Made by a program: the position numbers and the translations under genes
Notes under the pieces: model-generated
Databases searched by the model: none
Seen by the model: only the letters and a program-made list of their open reading frames with translations
What the model was told of the DNA's origin: nothing
NCBI GenBank assembly: GCA_021796905.1
Contig: JAKABK010000023.1
Span: 1 to 12,077, forward strand
Length of the DNA stretch: 12,077 nucleotides
Reading direction: 5' to 3'
From: Actinomycetes bacterium
GTDB taxonomy: Bacteria; Actinomycetota; Acidimicrobiia; Acidimicrobiales; Palsa-688
In this document: positions 6,962 to 12,077 of the stretch, one piece after another
Layout of the letters: the number at the start of each line of letters is the position of its first letter
How positions within the stretch are numbered: the first letter of the stretch is position 1

Positions 6962-7858
6962 GTGACCGACCCCGCCCCCCGCTTCGCGAGCCCCGCCGAG
7001 GTCCGCAGAGCGCTCCGCGAGGTCGACTACCTCGCTGACGACGGGATCGCCGGGGTGGTGTTCCTCGCCGAGCGGCTGGGCAAACCGGTGCTCGTCGAGG
7101 GTCCCGCCGGGACCGGCAAGACCCAGCTGGCCAAGTCGGTCGCCGAGATGACCGGGGCCCGCCTGATCCGCCTCCAGTGCTACGAGGGTCTCGACGAGTC
7201 CAAGGCGCTCTACGAGTGGAACTACAAGAAGCAGCTGCTGCGCATCCAGGCCCAGCGGGTCGCCGAGGACGGCGGTGCCGGCGGCTGGGGAGACGTCGAG
7301 GAGGACATCTTCTCCGAGCCGTTCCTGCTGACCCGCCCGCTGCTGGAGGCGATCCGGGCCGAGGACCCGGTGGTCCTGCTCGTCGACGAGGTCGACCGGG
7401 TCGAGGTCGAGACCGAGGCGCTGCTGCTCGAGGTCCTCTCCGACTACCAGGTGTCGATCCCCGAGCTGGGAACCGTCGCAGCCCGCCAGGTGCCGCTGGT
7501 GTTCCTCACCTCCAACAACACCCGCGAGCTGTCCGAGGCCCTCAAGCGACGCTGCCTGTTCCTGCACATCGACTACCCCGAGCTCGAACGTGAGCGCGAG
7601 ATCGTCTCGGTGCGGGTACCGGGGATCGCGGAGGACCTCGCCGAGCAGGTCGTGCGGATCGTCCGCTCCATACGCGCACTGGACCTGAAGAAGGCGCCGT
7701 CGGTGTCGGAGACCCTCGACTGGGCCCGCACCTTGTTGTTGCTCGGGATCCGCCACGTCGACACCGAGACGGCGACCGGGACGCTGCACGTGTTGCTCAA
7801 GTACCAGTCGGACATCGACCGGGCCGCCAAGGAGCTGGCCGCCCCGGCGGCGCGCTAG
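6962..7858 (+). CDS. MoxR family AAA+ ATPase (CoxD-like)
   Basis: MoxR ATPases are chaperone-like AAA+ proteins that usually work with a VWA-domain partner to mature or insert cofactors into protein complexes, as CoxD does for CO dehydrogenase. The 298 residues contain Walker A GPAGTGKT (47-54), Walker B VVLLVDEVDR with Asp142-Glu143, sensor 1 FLTSNN, and an arginine-finger segment LKRRCLFLHIDYPELERE. A small helical lid domain follows (about 215-290). GTG at 6962 follows a GAGGGAG ribosome binding site. The VWA gene starts 2 bp after its stop, so the two are translationally linked and presumably form one machine. No CO dehydrogenase, nitric oxide reductase or other known client is in the window, so the substrate is unknown. 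Confidence 0.9.
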   Translation: MTDPAPRFASPAEVRRALREVDYLADDGIAGVVFLAERLGKPVLVEGPAGTGKTQLAKSVAEMTGARLIRLQCYEGLDESKALYEWNYKKQLLRIQAQRVAEDGGAGGWGDVEEDIFSEPFLLTRPLLEAIRAEDPVVLLVDEVDRVEVETEALLLEVLSDYQVSIPELGTVAARQVPLVFLTSNNTRELSEALKRRCLFLHIDYPELEREREIVSVRVPGIAEDLAEQVVRIVRSIRALDLKKAPSVSETLDWARTLLLLGIRHVDTETATGTLHVLLKYQSDIDRAAKELAAPAAR

Positions 7859-7860
7859 GC

Positions 7861-9339
7861 GTGGTAGGGGAGGTCTTTCCCCCGGACGAGACGTTGCCGG
7901 CGGGCAGCTCCGCCGGGCTGCTCGCCACCGTCGCAGGTTTCGTCGCCGAGCTGCGCTCGGCAGGTATCCCGGTGAGCCTCACCGAGAACCTCGACGCGGT
8001 CGAAGCCCTCCGCCACGTCCCCCTCGGCGACCGCGACGCCGTCAAGTACGCGATGGCGGCGACGATGGTCAAGGCCGACGCCCACTGGAAGGTCTTCGAG
8101 ACGGTCTTCGACGTCTACTTCGCCTACCGGGGCGAGCAGTACCGTCTCGGCCACGAACCCGAAGACGACGAGGAAGCGCAGCTCGTCTCGGGCCTGCTCG
8201 GGGTGCCCGAGGGTGACGCCGGCGGGGGGATGGAGGCGCTGTCGGCCGAGCAGCTCGCCGAGATGCTCTACCGGGCGCTGCGCGACGGGGACCGGGCGCT
8301 GCTCGCCGCGATCGCCAGGGCCGCGGTGGCGCGCTACGCCGGGATGGAGCCGGGACGCCCCGTCGGCGGCACCTACTACCTGTACCGCACCCTCCGCCAG
8401 CTCGACCTCGAGGCGCTGCTCGGCCGTCTCCTCGACGCCGAGGGCGGGGTCGGCGAGGGCGGTGACCTCGACGAGCGTCTGGTGCGCGAGGAGTACGAGA
8501 GCAGGATCGACGCGCTCCGCAAACAGGTCGAGGCGGAGATCCGCCGGCGTCTCGTGGCCGACCGGGGAGCGGAAGCGGTCGCCAGGACGGTCCGCAGGCC
8601 GCTGCCGGAGGACATCGAGTTCATGCACGCCACCCGGGAGGAGATGGTCGCCCTGCGGCGGGCGATCGCCCCGCTCACCCGCAAGCTGGCTGTCCGCCTG
8701 GCCCGCAAACGCCGGCGGGGACGGCGGGGACCGCTCGACTTCCGGGCGACGGTGCGCGAGTCGCTGTCGGCCGGCGGGGTCCCGATCGAGCCGGTGTTCA
8801 AGCCGCCCCGCCCCTCCAAGCCGGAGATCATGGTCGTCGCCGACATCTCCGGGTCGGTCGCGGCGTTCGCCCGTTTCACCCTCCAGCTCGTCTACTCCCT
8901 CGGCTCCCAGTTCAGTCGGGTCCGGGCGTGGGCTTTCATCGACGGCATCGACGAGGTCACCGACTACCTGAAGGGCGCCGACGACATCGGCGCCGCGATC
9001 CACCGGATCAACACCGAGGCCGACGTGATCTGGGTCGACGGTCACTCCGATTACGGGCACGCCCTCGAGGCGTTCTGGGATCGCTGGGGTCGCCAGGTGG
9101 AGGGTCGCACCACCGTCCTGCTCCTCGGCGACGCCCGCAACAACTACCACGCGTCGGGGGCGTGGGTGCTAGCCGAGCTGGCCCGTCGGGCCCGCCACGT
9201 CTACTGGCTCGACCCGGAGCCCCGCTCCTACTGGGACACCGGGGACTCGATCATCGGCCACTACGCCCCCCACTGCGACGGGGTCTACGAGTGCCGGAAC
9301 CTGAAGCAGCTGGAGCGCTTCGTCGAGCAGCTGGGCTGA
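7861..9339 (+). CDS. CoxE-like VWA domain protein, partner of MoxR
   Basis: This is a 492-residue protein of the VWA CoxE-like family that accompanies MoxR ATPases. The N-terminal half (about 1-260) is helical and includes an acidic linker near 99-107 and the coiled-coil-prone EEYESRIDALRKQVEAEIRRR. A strongly basic patch, RKRRRGRRG (282-290), precedes the VWA domain. That domain begins at about residue 320 with a complete MIDAS-type metal site: DISGS (Asp328, Ser330, Ser332), the downstream GHSDYGHAL loop, and LLLGDARNNY. The GTG at 7861 lies 2 bp after the moxR stop, so it has no ribosome binding site outside moxR; coupling is likely. No signal peptide or membrane segment is seen, so it should be cytoplasmic. 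The target of the pair cannot be told from the neighbours. Confidence 0.9.
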   Translation: MVGEVFPPDETLPAGSSAGLLATVAGFVAELRSAGIPVSLTENLDAVEALRHVPLGDRDAVKYAMAATMVKADAHWKVFETVFDVYFAYRGEQYRLGHEPEDDEEAQLVSGLLGVPEGDAGGGMEALSAEQLAEMLYRALRDGDRALLAAIARAAVARYAGMEPGRPVGGTYYLYRTLRQLDLEALLGRLLDAEGGVGEGGDLDERLVREEYESRIDALRKQVEAEIRRRLVADRGAEAVARTVRRPLPEDIEFMHATREEMVALRRAIAPLTRKLAVRLARKRRRGRRGPLDFRATVRESLSAGGVPIEPVFKPPRPSKPEIMVVADISGSVAAFARFTLQLVYSLGSQFSRVRAWAFIDGIDEVTDYLKGADDIGAAIHRINTEADVIWVDGHSDYGHALEAFWDRWGRQVEGRTTVLLLGDARNNYHASGAWVLAELARRARHVYWLDPEPRSYWDTGDSIIGHYAPHCDGVYECRNLKQLERFVEQLG

Positions 9340-9355
9340 ACCGGCCGGTGCCGGT
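9340..9355 (+). terminator. Hairpin directly after the VWA gene, possible terminator
   Basis: ACCGGC (9340-9345) and GCCGGT (9350-9355) pair around a CGGT loop, starting on the base after the stop codon. There is no T-run, so it is at best a factor-assisted or pausing structure. The 76-bp gap to the convergent cysH stop also holds a weaker ACGG/CCGT stem near 9387-9400. Confidence 0.35.
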
Positions 9356-9415
9356 GAGGGTCGGGCCGCTGGCGGGCCGGCGCCGGACGGTAGGGGCCGT
9401 AGCGGGGGTGGCGGA

Positions 9416-10153
9416 TCAGGAGTGGATGCCGCACTCGGTCTTCGAGCTGCCCGCCCACCGCCCCGAGCGGGGGTCGGCGCCGGCAGCCACCGGCTTGGTG
9501 CACGGCGCGCAACCGATCGACAGGTAGCCGCGCTCGAGCAGCGGGTTGACCGGGACGTCGTGGTCGGCGATGTAGCCGGCGACGTCCAGGTCGCTCCAGG
9601 TGGCGAGCGGGTTGATCTTCACCAGGCCGCGACGGTCCCGGGAGACGATCGGAGCGTCGGTGCGGGTCTCCGCCTCGGCTCGTCGGAGGCCGCTCATCCA
9701 GGCGAGCTTGCCCTGCAGCGCCCGGTCGAGCTGCTCGACCTTGGCTGCCGAGCAGCAGTTGACCGGGTCGGTCTGCCACAACGGTTGCGGCTGGGGAGGC
9801 ACGGTCATGATCCGCAGGTTGAGCCCGTAGCGACGTCGCACCGCGGTGACCGTCTCGAGGGTCTCGGGGAAGTGGTAACGGGTGTCGATGAAGACCACCT
9901 CGATCGACGGCTCGACCGAGACCGCCAGGTCGATCAGCACCGCGTCGGTCATCGAGGCGGTCAGGCACAGGTGGGGGTGGAACGCCTCGACCGCCCAGGC
10001 GATCACCGCCCCGGGCGCTTGGTGCTCGAACGCGGCGGCGAGCTCGGCCAGCTCGTCGTCGCCGATCCCCGCCCCGGGTGGGGCCACCAGGCCAGGTGGC
10101 GACGGTCGGGGACCTGGCTGGTCGAGGACGGTCAGTGGATCGGGGGGGGTCAT
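9416..10153 (-). CDS. cysH: Assimilatory APS reductase, 4Fe-4S, thioredoxin-dependent (CysH)
   Basis: CysH reduces adenylyl sulfate to sulfite with thioredoxin in assimilatory sulfate reduction. The 245-residue protein has SMTDAVLIDLA (67-77), the actinobacterial form of the nucleotide loop, DTRYHFPET (90-98), the cluster cysteines Cys133-Cys134 and Cys215-x-x-Cys218, SGLRRAE, and the C-terminal catalytic Cys241 in ECGIHS. The two cysteine pairs mark the 4Fe-4S enzyme acting on APS rather than PAPS. Oddities: the usual CCxxRKVxPL reads CCSAAKVEQL, keeping Lys138 but losing the Arg and Pro, and the usual DTGYHF has Arg for Gly. The first 30 residues are Pro-rich and poorly typed, though the ATG at 10153 is backed by GAGGAGA (10172-10166). 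No cysD, cysN or sulfite reductase is adjacent. It has its own promoter and a structured leader. Confidence 0.93.
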   Translation of the reverse strand: MTPPDPLTVLDQPGPRPSPPGLVAPPGAGIGDDELAELAAAFEHQAPGAVIAWAVEAFHPHLCLTASMTDAVLIDLAVSVEPSIEVVFIDTRYHFPETLETVTAVRRRYGLNLRIMTVPPQPQPLWQTDPVNCCSAAKVEQLDRALQGKLAWMSGLRRAEAETRTDAPIVSRDRRGLVKINPLATWSDLDVAGYIADHDVPVNPLLERGYLSIGCAPCTKPVAAGADPRSGRWAGSSKTECGIHS

Positions 10154-10290
10154 CCGGCTGCGCTGTCTCCTCGGCCGGACGCAGGGACCGTCACGGTCGG
10201 CTGCGTCCCGGCCCGTCGCTTCGGGGCGTCACAGTACCCCGGGTGCTCGCCGGGCCCGGGGCGGGCGGAGCGCTCTTCGGGACCGGTCAC
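10150..10290 (-). CDS. Putative leaderless leader-peptide ORF coupled to cysH
   Basis: From a GTG placed 6 nt after the TAGGAT -10 box, the cysH leader is open for 46 codons and stops at TGA (10152-10150), which overlaps the cysH ATG as ATGA. A second GTG three bases upstream (10293) would add one residue. The peptide is Pro-, Gly- and Arg-rich, has one Cys in GYCDAP, and matches no family I know. About four fifths of its codons end in G or C. An open frame of this length is not rare in DNA this GC-rich; the argument rests on the start being where a leaderless message would begin and on the exact stop/start overlap. Leaderless upstream ORFs coupled to cysteine genes are known in mycobacteria, but those encode Cys runs, which this one lacks. 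Confidence 0.4.
   Translation of the reverse strand: MTGPEERSARPGPGEHPGYCDAPKRRAGTQPTVTVPASGRGDSAAG
10166..10172 (-). promoter_or_regulatory. Ribosome binding site of cysH
   Basis: GAGGAGA on the minus strand, 12 nt before the cysH ATG at 10153. Its first base directly follows the last base of the long leader hairpin, so folding of that hairpin would crowd ribosome access. Confidence 0.6.
10173..10213 (-). promoter_or_regulatory. Long imperfect hairpin in the cysH leader
   Basis: Read on the minus strand, GGCC, a bulged G, GGACGCAG, CC, GACCG, loop TGA, CGGTC, C, CTGCGTCC and GGCC fold back on each other. This gives about 17 base pairs (4 + 8 + 5) interrupted only by a one-base bulge and a 2x1 internal loop. 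It lies inside the putative leader ORF and ends exactly where the cysH GAGGAGA begins. It has no T-run and so is not a terminator by sequence. A role in gating cysH translation, relieved or imposed by leader translation, is an inference. It does not match a riboswitch consensus I recognise. Confidence 0.6.
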
Positions 10291-10295
10291 CACCC

Positions 10296-10304
10296 GATCC
10301 TACC
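10296..10304 (-). promoter_or_regulatory. Putative cysH promoter -10 region (GGTAGGATC)
   Basis: The minus strand reads GGTAGGATC, identical to the elements before rplU and moxR, with TAGGAT at 10302-10297. It directly follows the TTTT of the DAHP synthase terminator, so the terminator stem occupies its -35/spacer region. The predicted start near 10290 coincides with a GTG, giving either a leaderless leader ORF or a leader of about 137 nt for cysH. Confidence 0.55.
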
Positions 10305-10327
10305 AAAACCCGACCTCGCCGGTCGGG
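10305..10327 (-). terminator. Intrinsic terminator of the DAHP synthase gene
   Basis: On the minus strand CCCGACC (10327-10321), a 5-nt loop GGCGA and GGTCGGG (10315-10309) form a perfect 7-bp stem followed by TTTT (10308-10305). It lies 15 nt after the DAHP synthase stop. This is the most canonical Rho-independent terminator in the window, although its T-run is short. Confidence 0.7.
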
Positions 10328-10342
10328 AATCGTGGGCTCGGT

Positions 10343-11683
10343 TCAGCGCCGGAGCAGCTCGGCGACCCGGAACGCCAGGTCCAGGGACTGGCGGCCGTTG
10401 AGGCGAGGGTCGCAGGTGGTGGTGTAGCGCAGCTCCAGGTCGTCCTCGCCGATCGCCTCCGACCCCCCGAGGCACTCGGTGACGTTGTCGCCGGTCAGCT
10501 CGACGTGCACCCCTCCCGGCCAGGTCCCAACCGAGCGGCAGGCGTCGAAGAAACCGGAGATCTCGGCGATCACGTGCTCGAAGTGGCGGGTCTTGCGCCC
10601 GCCGGGCCCGGTGAAGGTGTTGCCGTGCATCGGGTCGCAGGTCCAGACCACCGGGTGCCCGGAGCGTTCCACGGCGCTGAGCAGCGGGGGCAGCAGGGTG
10701 GAGACCTGCTCGGCCCCCATCCGGCTGACCAGGGTCAACCGGCCCGGCTGCCGGTCCGGGTCCAGCCGGTCGCAGAGAGCGACGAGCTCTTCTGGGGTGG
10801 CGGTCGGGCCGATCTTGGCGGCGACCGGGTTGGCGACCCCGGAGAGGAACTCGACGTGTGCCCCGTCGAGCTGGCGGGTGCGCTCACCGACCCACAACAG
10901 GTGCGCGGAGCAGTCGTACCAGTCGCCCGAGAGGGAGTCCCGGCGGGTGAGGGCCTCCTCGTAGCCGAGGATCAGCGCCTCGTGGCTGGTCCAGAAGTCC
11001 ACCTGGTGCAGGTCGTTCTCGTCGCCGAGGTTGATCCCACAGGCCCGCATGAAGCGCAGCGCCCGTTCGATCTCGTCGGCGACCGCGGCGTACCGACGCC
11101 CACCGGGGCTGCTCGCCACGAACTCCTGGTTCCAGGTGTGGACCTGGGACAGGTCGGCGTAACCACCCTTGGTGAACGCCCGGAGCAGGTTGAGCGTCGC
11201 CGCCGACTGGTGGTAGGCACGCACCAGGCGGCGCGGGTCGGGCACCCGGCCGGCGGGGCTGGGGGCGTCGTCGTTGACGATGTGGCCCCGGAACACCGGC
11301 AGCTCGACGCCGTCGACGACCTCGGTCGGCGAGGAGCGGGGCTTGGCGAACTGGCCGGCGATCCGCCCGAGCTTCACGACCGGCACCCCGCCGGCGTAGG
11401 TGAGCACCACCGCCATCTGCAGGATCACCTTGAGCTTGTCGCGGATCGTGTCGGCGGCGAAGTCGGCGAAGCTCTCGGCGCAGTCACCGGCCTGGAGGAC
11501 GAAGGCCTCCCCGGCCGAGACCTGCGCCAGTGCCCGGCGCAAGCCGGCGGCCTCGCCGGCGAAGACCAGCGGCGGCAGGGTCGACAACTGCTTCAAGGCC
11601 TGCTCGAGGGCGTGCCCGTCGGGCCAGTCCGGCTGTTGGGCCGCCGGGCGGGCCCGCCAGCTCTCGGGTGTCCAGCTCTGCAC
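10343..11683 (-). CDS. aroG: 3-deoxy-D-arabino-heptulosonate 7-phosphate (DAHP) synthase, class II
   Basis: DAHP synthase condenses phosphoenolpyruvate with erythrose 4-phosphate, the first committed step of the shikimate pathway to aromatic amino acids. The 446-residue product is the class II (plant/actinobacterial) type, close in length to the 462-residue M. tuberculosis enzyme. Key segments are LQAGDCAESF with metal-binding Cys68, VPVVKLGRIAGQFAKPRSS, AYHQSAATLNLLRAFTKGGY, WNQEFV, the metal His in DPMHGNT, the Glu in HVELTGDN and the Asp in CDPRLN. The start is GTG at 11683 with a weak GGTGGG upstream, placing the Trp-rich WTPESWR near the N-terminus as in the family. A short N-terminal region relative to the tuberculosis enzyme may affect its allosteric interface (inference). 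It ends in an intrinsic terminator and is separate from cysH by 189 bp. Erythrose 4-phosphate links it loosely to gnd. Confidence 0.95.
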   Translation of the reverse strand: MQSWTPESWRARPAAQQPDWPDGHALEQALKQLSTLPPLVFAGEAAGLRRALAQVSAGEAFVLQAGDCAESFADFAADTIRDKLKVILQMAVVLTYAGGVPVVKLGRIAGQFAKPRSSPTEVVDGVELPVFRGHIVNDDAPSPAGRVPDPRRLVRAYHQSAATLNLLRAFTKGGYADLSQVHTWNQEFVASSPGGRRYAAVADEIERALRFMRACGINLGDENDLHQVDFWTSHEALILGYEEALTRRDSLSGDWYDCSAHLLWVGERTRQLDGAHVEFLSGVANPVAAKIGPTATPEELVALCDRLDPDRQPGRLTLVSRMGAEQVSTLLPPLLSAVERSGHPVVWTCDPMHGNTFTGPGGRKTRHFEHVIAEISGFFDACRSVGTWPGGVHVELTGDNVTECLGGSEAIGEDDLELRYTTTCDPRLNGRQSLDLAFRVAELLRR

Positions 11684-11835
11684 CCCACCAGCGTGGCCGA
11701 TCGGAGCGCGCTACCGCCAGTAGCCCCCGAGCCAGGCGACGGGCACCCCCGGGTCGCTGCACCCCGGTGGCTGGGTCCGGGCCGTTCCCTCCTGGCCGAC
11801 GCCACCCTGGTAGCGGTCGGCCGTTGAGCTCCGAC

Positions 11836-11866
11836 GGCCGAGCCCCGGAGGCCGAGCCCCGGAGGC
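11836..11866. repeat. 14-bp perfect tandem repeat in the DAHP synthase/permease divergent region
   Basis: GGCCGAGCCCCGGA occurs at 11836-11849 and 11850-11863, followed by GGC as a partial third copy. It lies in the 298-bp region between two divergent genes (11684-11981). Apart from this repeat, the inverted repeat at 11884-11908 and the promoter at 11919, I see nothing else distinct in that region. A purpose is not evident. Confidence 0.85.
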
Positions 11867-11883
11867 ACTGCCTTGATCGTTCA

Positions 11884-11908
11884 CGAGCGAGAAACACGGT
11901 GCCGCTCG
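11884..11908. repeat. Inverted repeat over the -35 region of the permease promoter
   Basis: CGAGCG (11884-11889) and CGCTCG (11903-11908) are 6-bp inverted arms 13 nt apart, ending 10 nt before TATACT. The spacing of arms, a little over two helical turns end to end, would suit a dimeric repressor. No known operator consensus is recognised. Confidence 0.35.
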
Positions 11909-11918
11909 CGGGCGTGCC

Positions 11919-11924
11919 TATACT
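11919..11924 (+). promoter_or_regulatory. Putative promoter -10 (TATACT) of the permease gene
   Basis: TATACT is one base from the TATAAT consensus and is one of few AT-rich hexamers in this region. A start about 7 nt later gives a leader of about 50 nt. The hexamer 17 nt upstream is not TTGACA-like. Confidence 0.5.
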
Positions 11925-11971
11925 CGCCCGCCAGGATCACCGTCCCGGGGACCCGGGGCGAAACCGAATGG

Positions 11972-11976
11972 GGAGG
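11972..11976 (+). promoter_or_regulatory. Ribosome binding site of the terminal permease gene
   Basis: GGAGG lies 5 nt before the GTG at 11982. It supports this start over the ATG at 11968, which closes after five codons at a TGA overlapping the GTG. Confidence 0.65.
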
Positions 11977-11981
11977 GTGTC

Positions 11982-12077
11982 GTGACGACAGCAGCGGAAC
12001 GACCATCAGTCGGCGACTTCGAGGCCAGCGACCGCAAGCTGAAGCGGGACCTGTCGCGCAGCCAGCTGCTGCTGCTG
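11982..12077 (+). CDS. N-terminus of a probable amino acid permease (APC superfamily), cut by window end
   Basis: Only 32 residues are visible. They are a polar N-terminus ending in RKLKRDLSRSQLLLL, where the hydrophobic run that would be transmembrane helix 1 begins. A charged tail with an LKRDL-type stretch just before helix 1 is common in amino acid permeases of the APC superfamily, usually followed by an IIGSGWLF or IIGAGIF motif that would lie just beyond the window. The GTG start is backed by GGAGG at 11972-11976 and a TATACT promoter. The gene is divergent from DAHP synthase; an aromatic amino acid transporter would fit that neighbour, but nothing in the visible residues shows it. Other membrane proteins cannot be excluded. 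Confidence 0.5.
   Translation, partial: MTTAAERPSVGDFEASDRKLKRDLSRSQLLLL

Noticed and set aside
9387..9396. GGTAGGGGC near the VWA/cysH convergent gap as another promoter copy
   Set aside because: It diverges from the nonamer after GGTAGG, lacks the final T of a -10 hexamer and points into the end of cysH with no gene to serve.
10150..10290. Poly-cysteine attenuator peptide as in mycobacteria
   Set aside because: The frame holds only one Cys codon, so the direct cysteine-starvation stalling model does not transfer; only the leaderless coupled architecture is retained as a finding.
10154..10296. SAM or other known sulfur-related riboswitch in the cysH leader
   Set aside because: I looked for a multi-helix core with conserved unpaired purines and found only one dominant hairpin and GC-rich linkers. 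A covariance-model search would settle it.
9422..11827. 801-codon open frame on the plus strand across cysH and DAHP synthase
   Set aside because: It is antisense to two conserved enzymes, its composition is that of a GC-rich shadow frame, and it would read through the terminator and promoter region between them.
1..12077. Insertion sequences, prophage, CRISPR arrays, tRNA or rRNA genes
   Set aside because: None seen: no transposase or integrase frame, no spaced repeats, no cloverleaf ending in CCA, and genes cover nearly all of the window.

Overview
The window is a high-GC, gene-dense stretch of an actinobacterial chromosome. Gene content (rne-rplU-rpmA-obgE-proB, a class II DAHP synthase, a 4Fe-4S APS reductase, a short 6-phosphogluconate dehydrogenase) and the many GTG/TTG starts fit Actinobacteria. 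A lineage near Acidimicrobiia is my guess only. There is no mobile element, tRNA, rRNA or CRISPR array; by gene content this is mostly core chromosome.

Layout: (1) 1-3444, plus strand: the C-terminal end of RNase E/G, then ribosomal proteins bL21 and bL27, the GTPase Obg and glutamate 5-kinase, closely packed as a ribosome/growth operon that ends in proline synthesis. (2) 3487-6761: gnd (plus), a PspA/IM30-like protein (minus) and proA (plus). gnd and pspA therefore separate proB from proA. proA begins at a 17-bp tandem duplication that also creates a five-codon upstream ORF. (3) 6962-9339, plus: a MoxR AAA+ ATPase and a CoxE-like VWA protein, two bases apart. (4) 9416-11683, minus: the class II DAHP synthase (first step of the shikimate pathway), an intrinsic terminator, then cysH with its own promoter and a structured leader. 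(5) 11684-12077: a 298-bp divergent intergenic region and the first 32 codons of a probable amino acid permease.

The enzymes are housekeeping. The unusual content is regulatory. The nonamer GGTAGGATC, containing a TAGGAT -10 box, occurs upstream of rplU, moxR and (minus strand) cysH, with a near-copy before gnd; each of the three full copies lies just downstream of an inverted repeat. The cysH promoter starts inside the tail of the DAHP synthase terminator. Its leader holds an open frame that could be translated from a leaderless GTG and whose stop overlaps the cysH ATG (ATGA), plus a long imperfect hairpin that ends at the cysH ribosome binding site. This resembles a translationally coupled leader-peptide control of sulfur assimilation, and it is the best candidate for something undescribed. 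pspA also looks leaderless.
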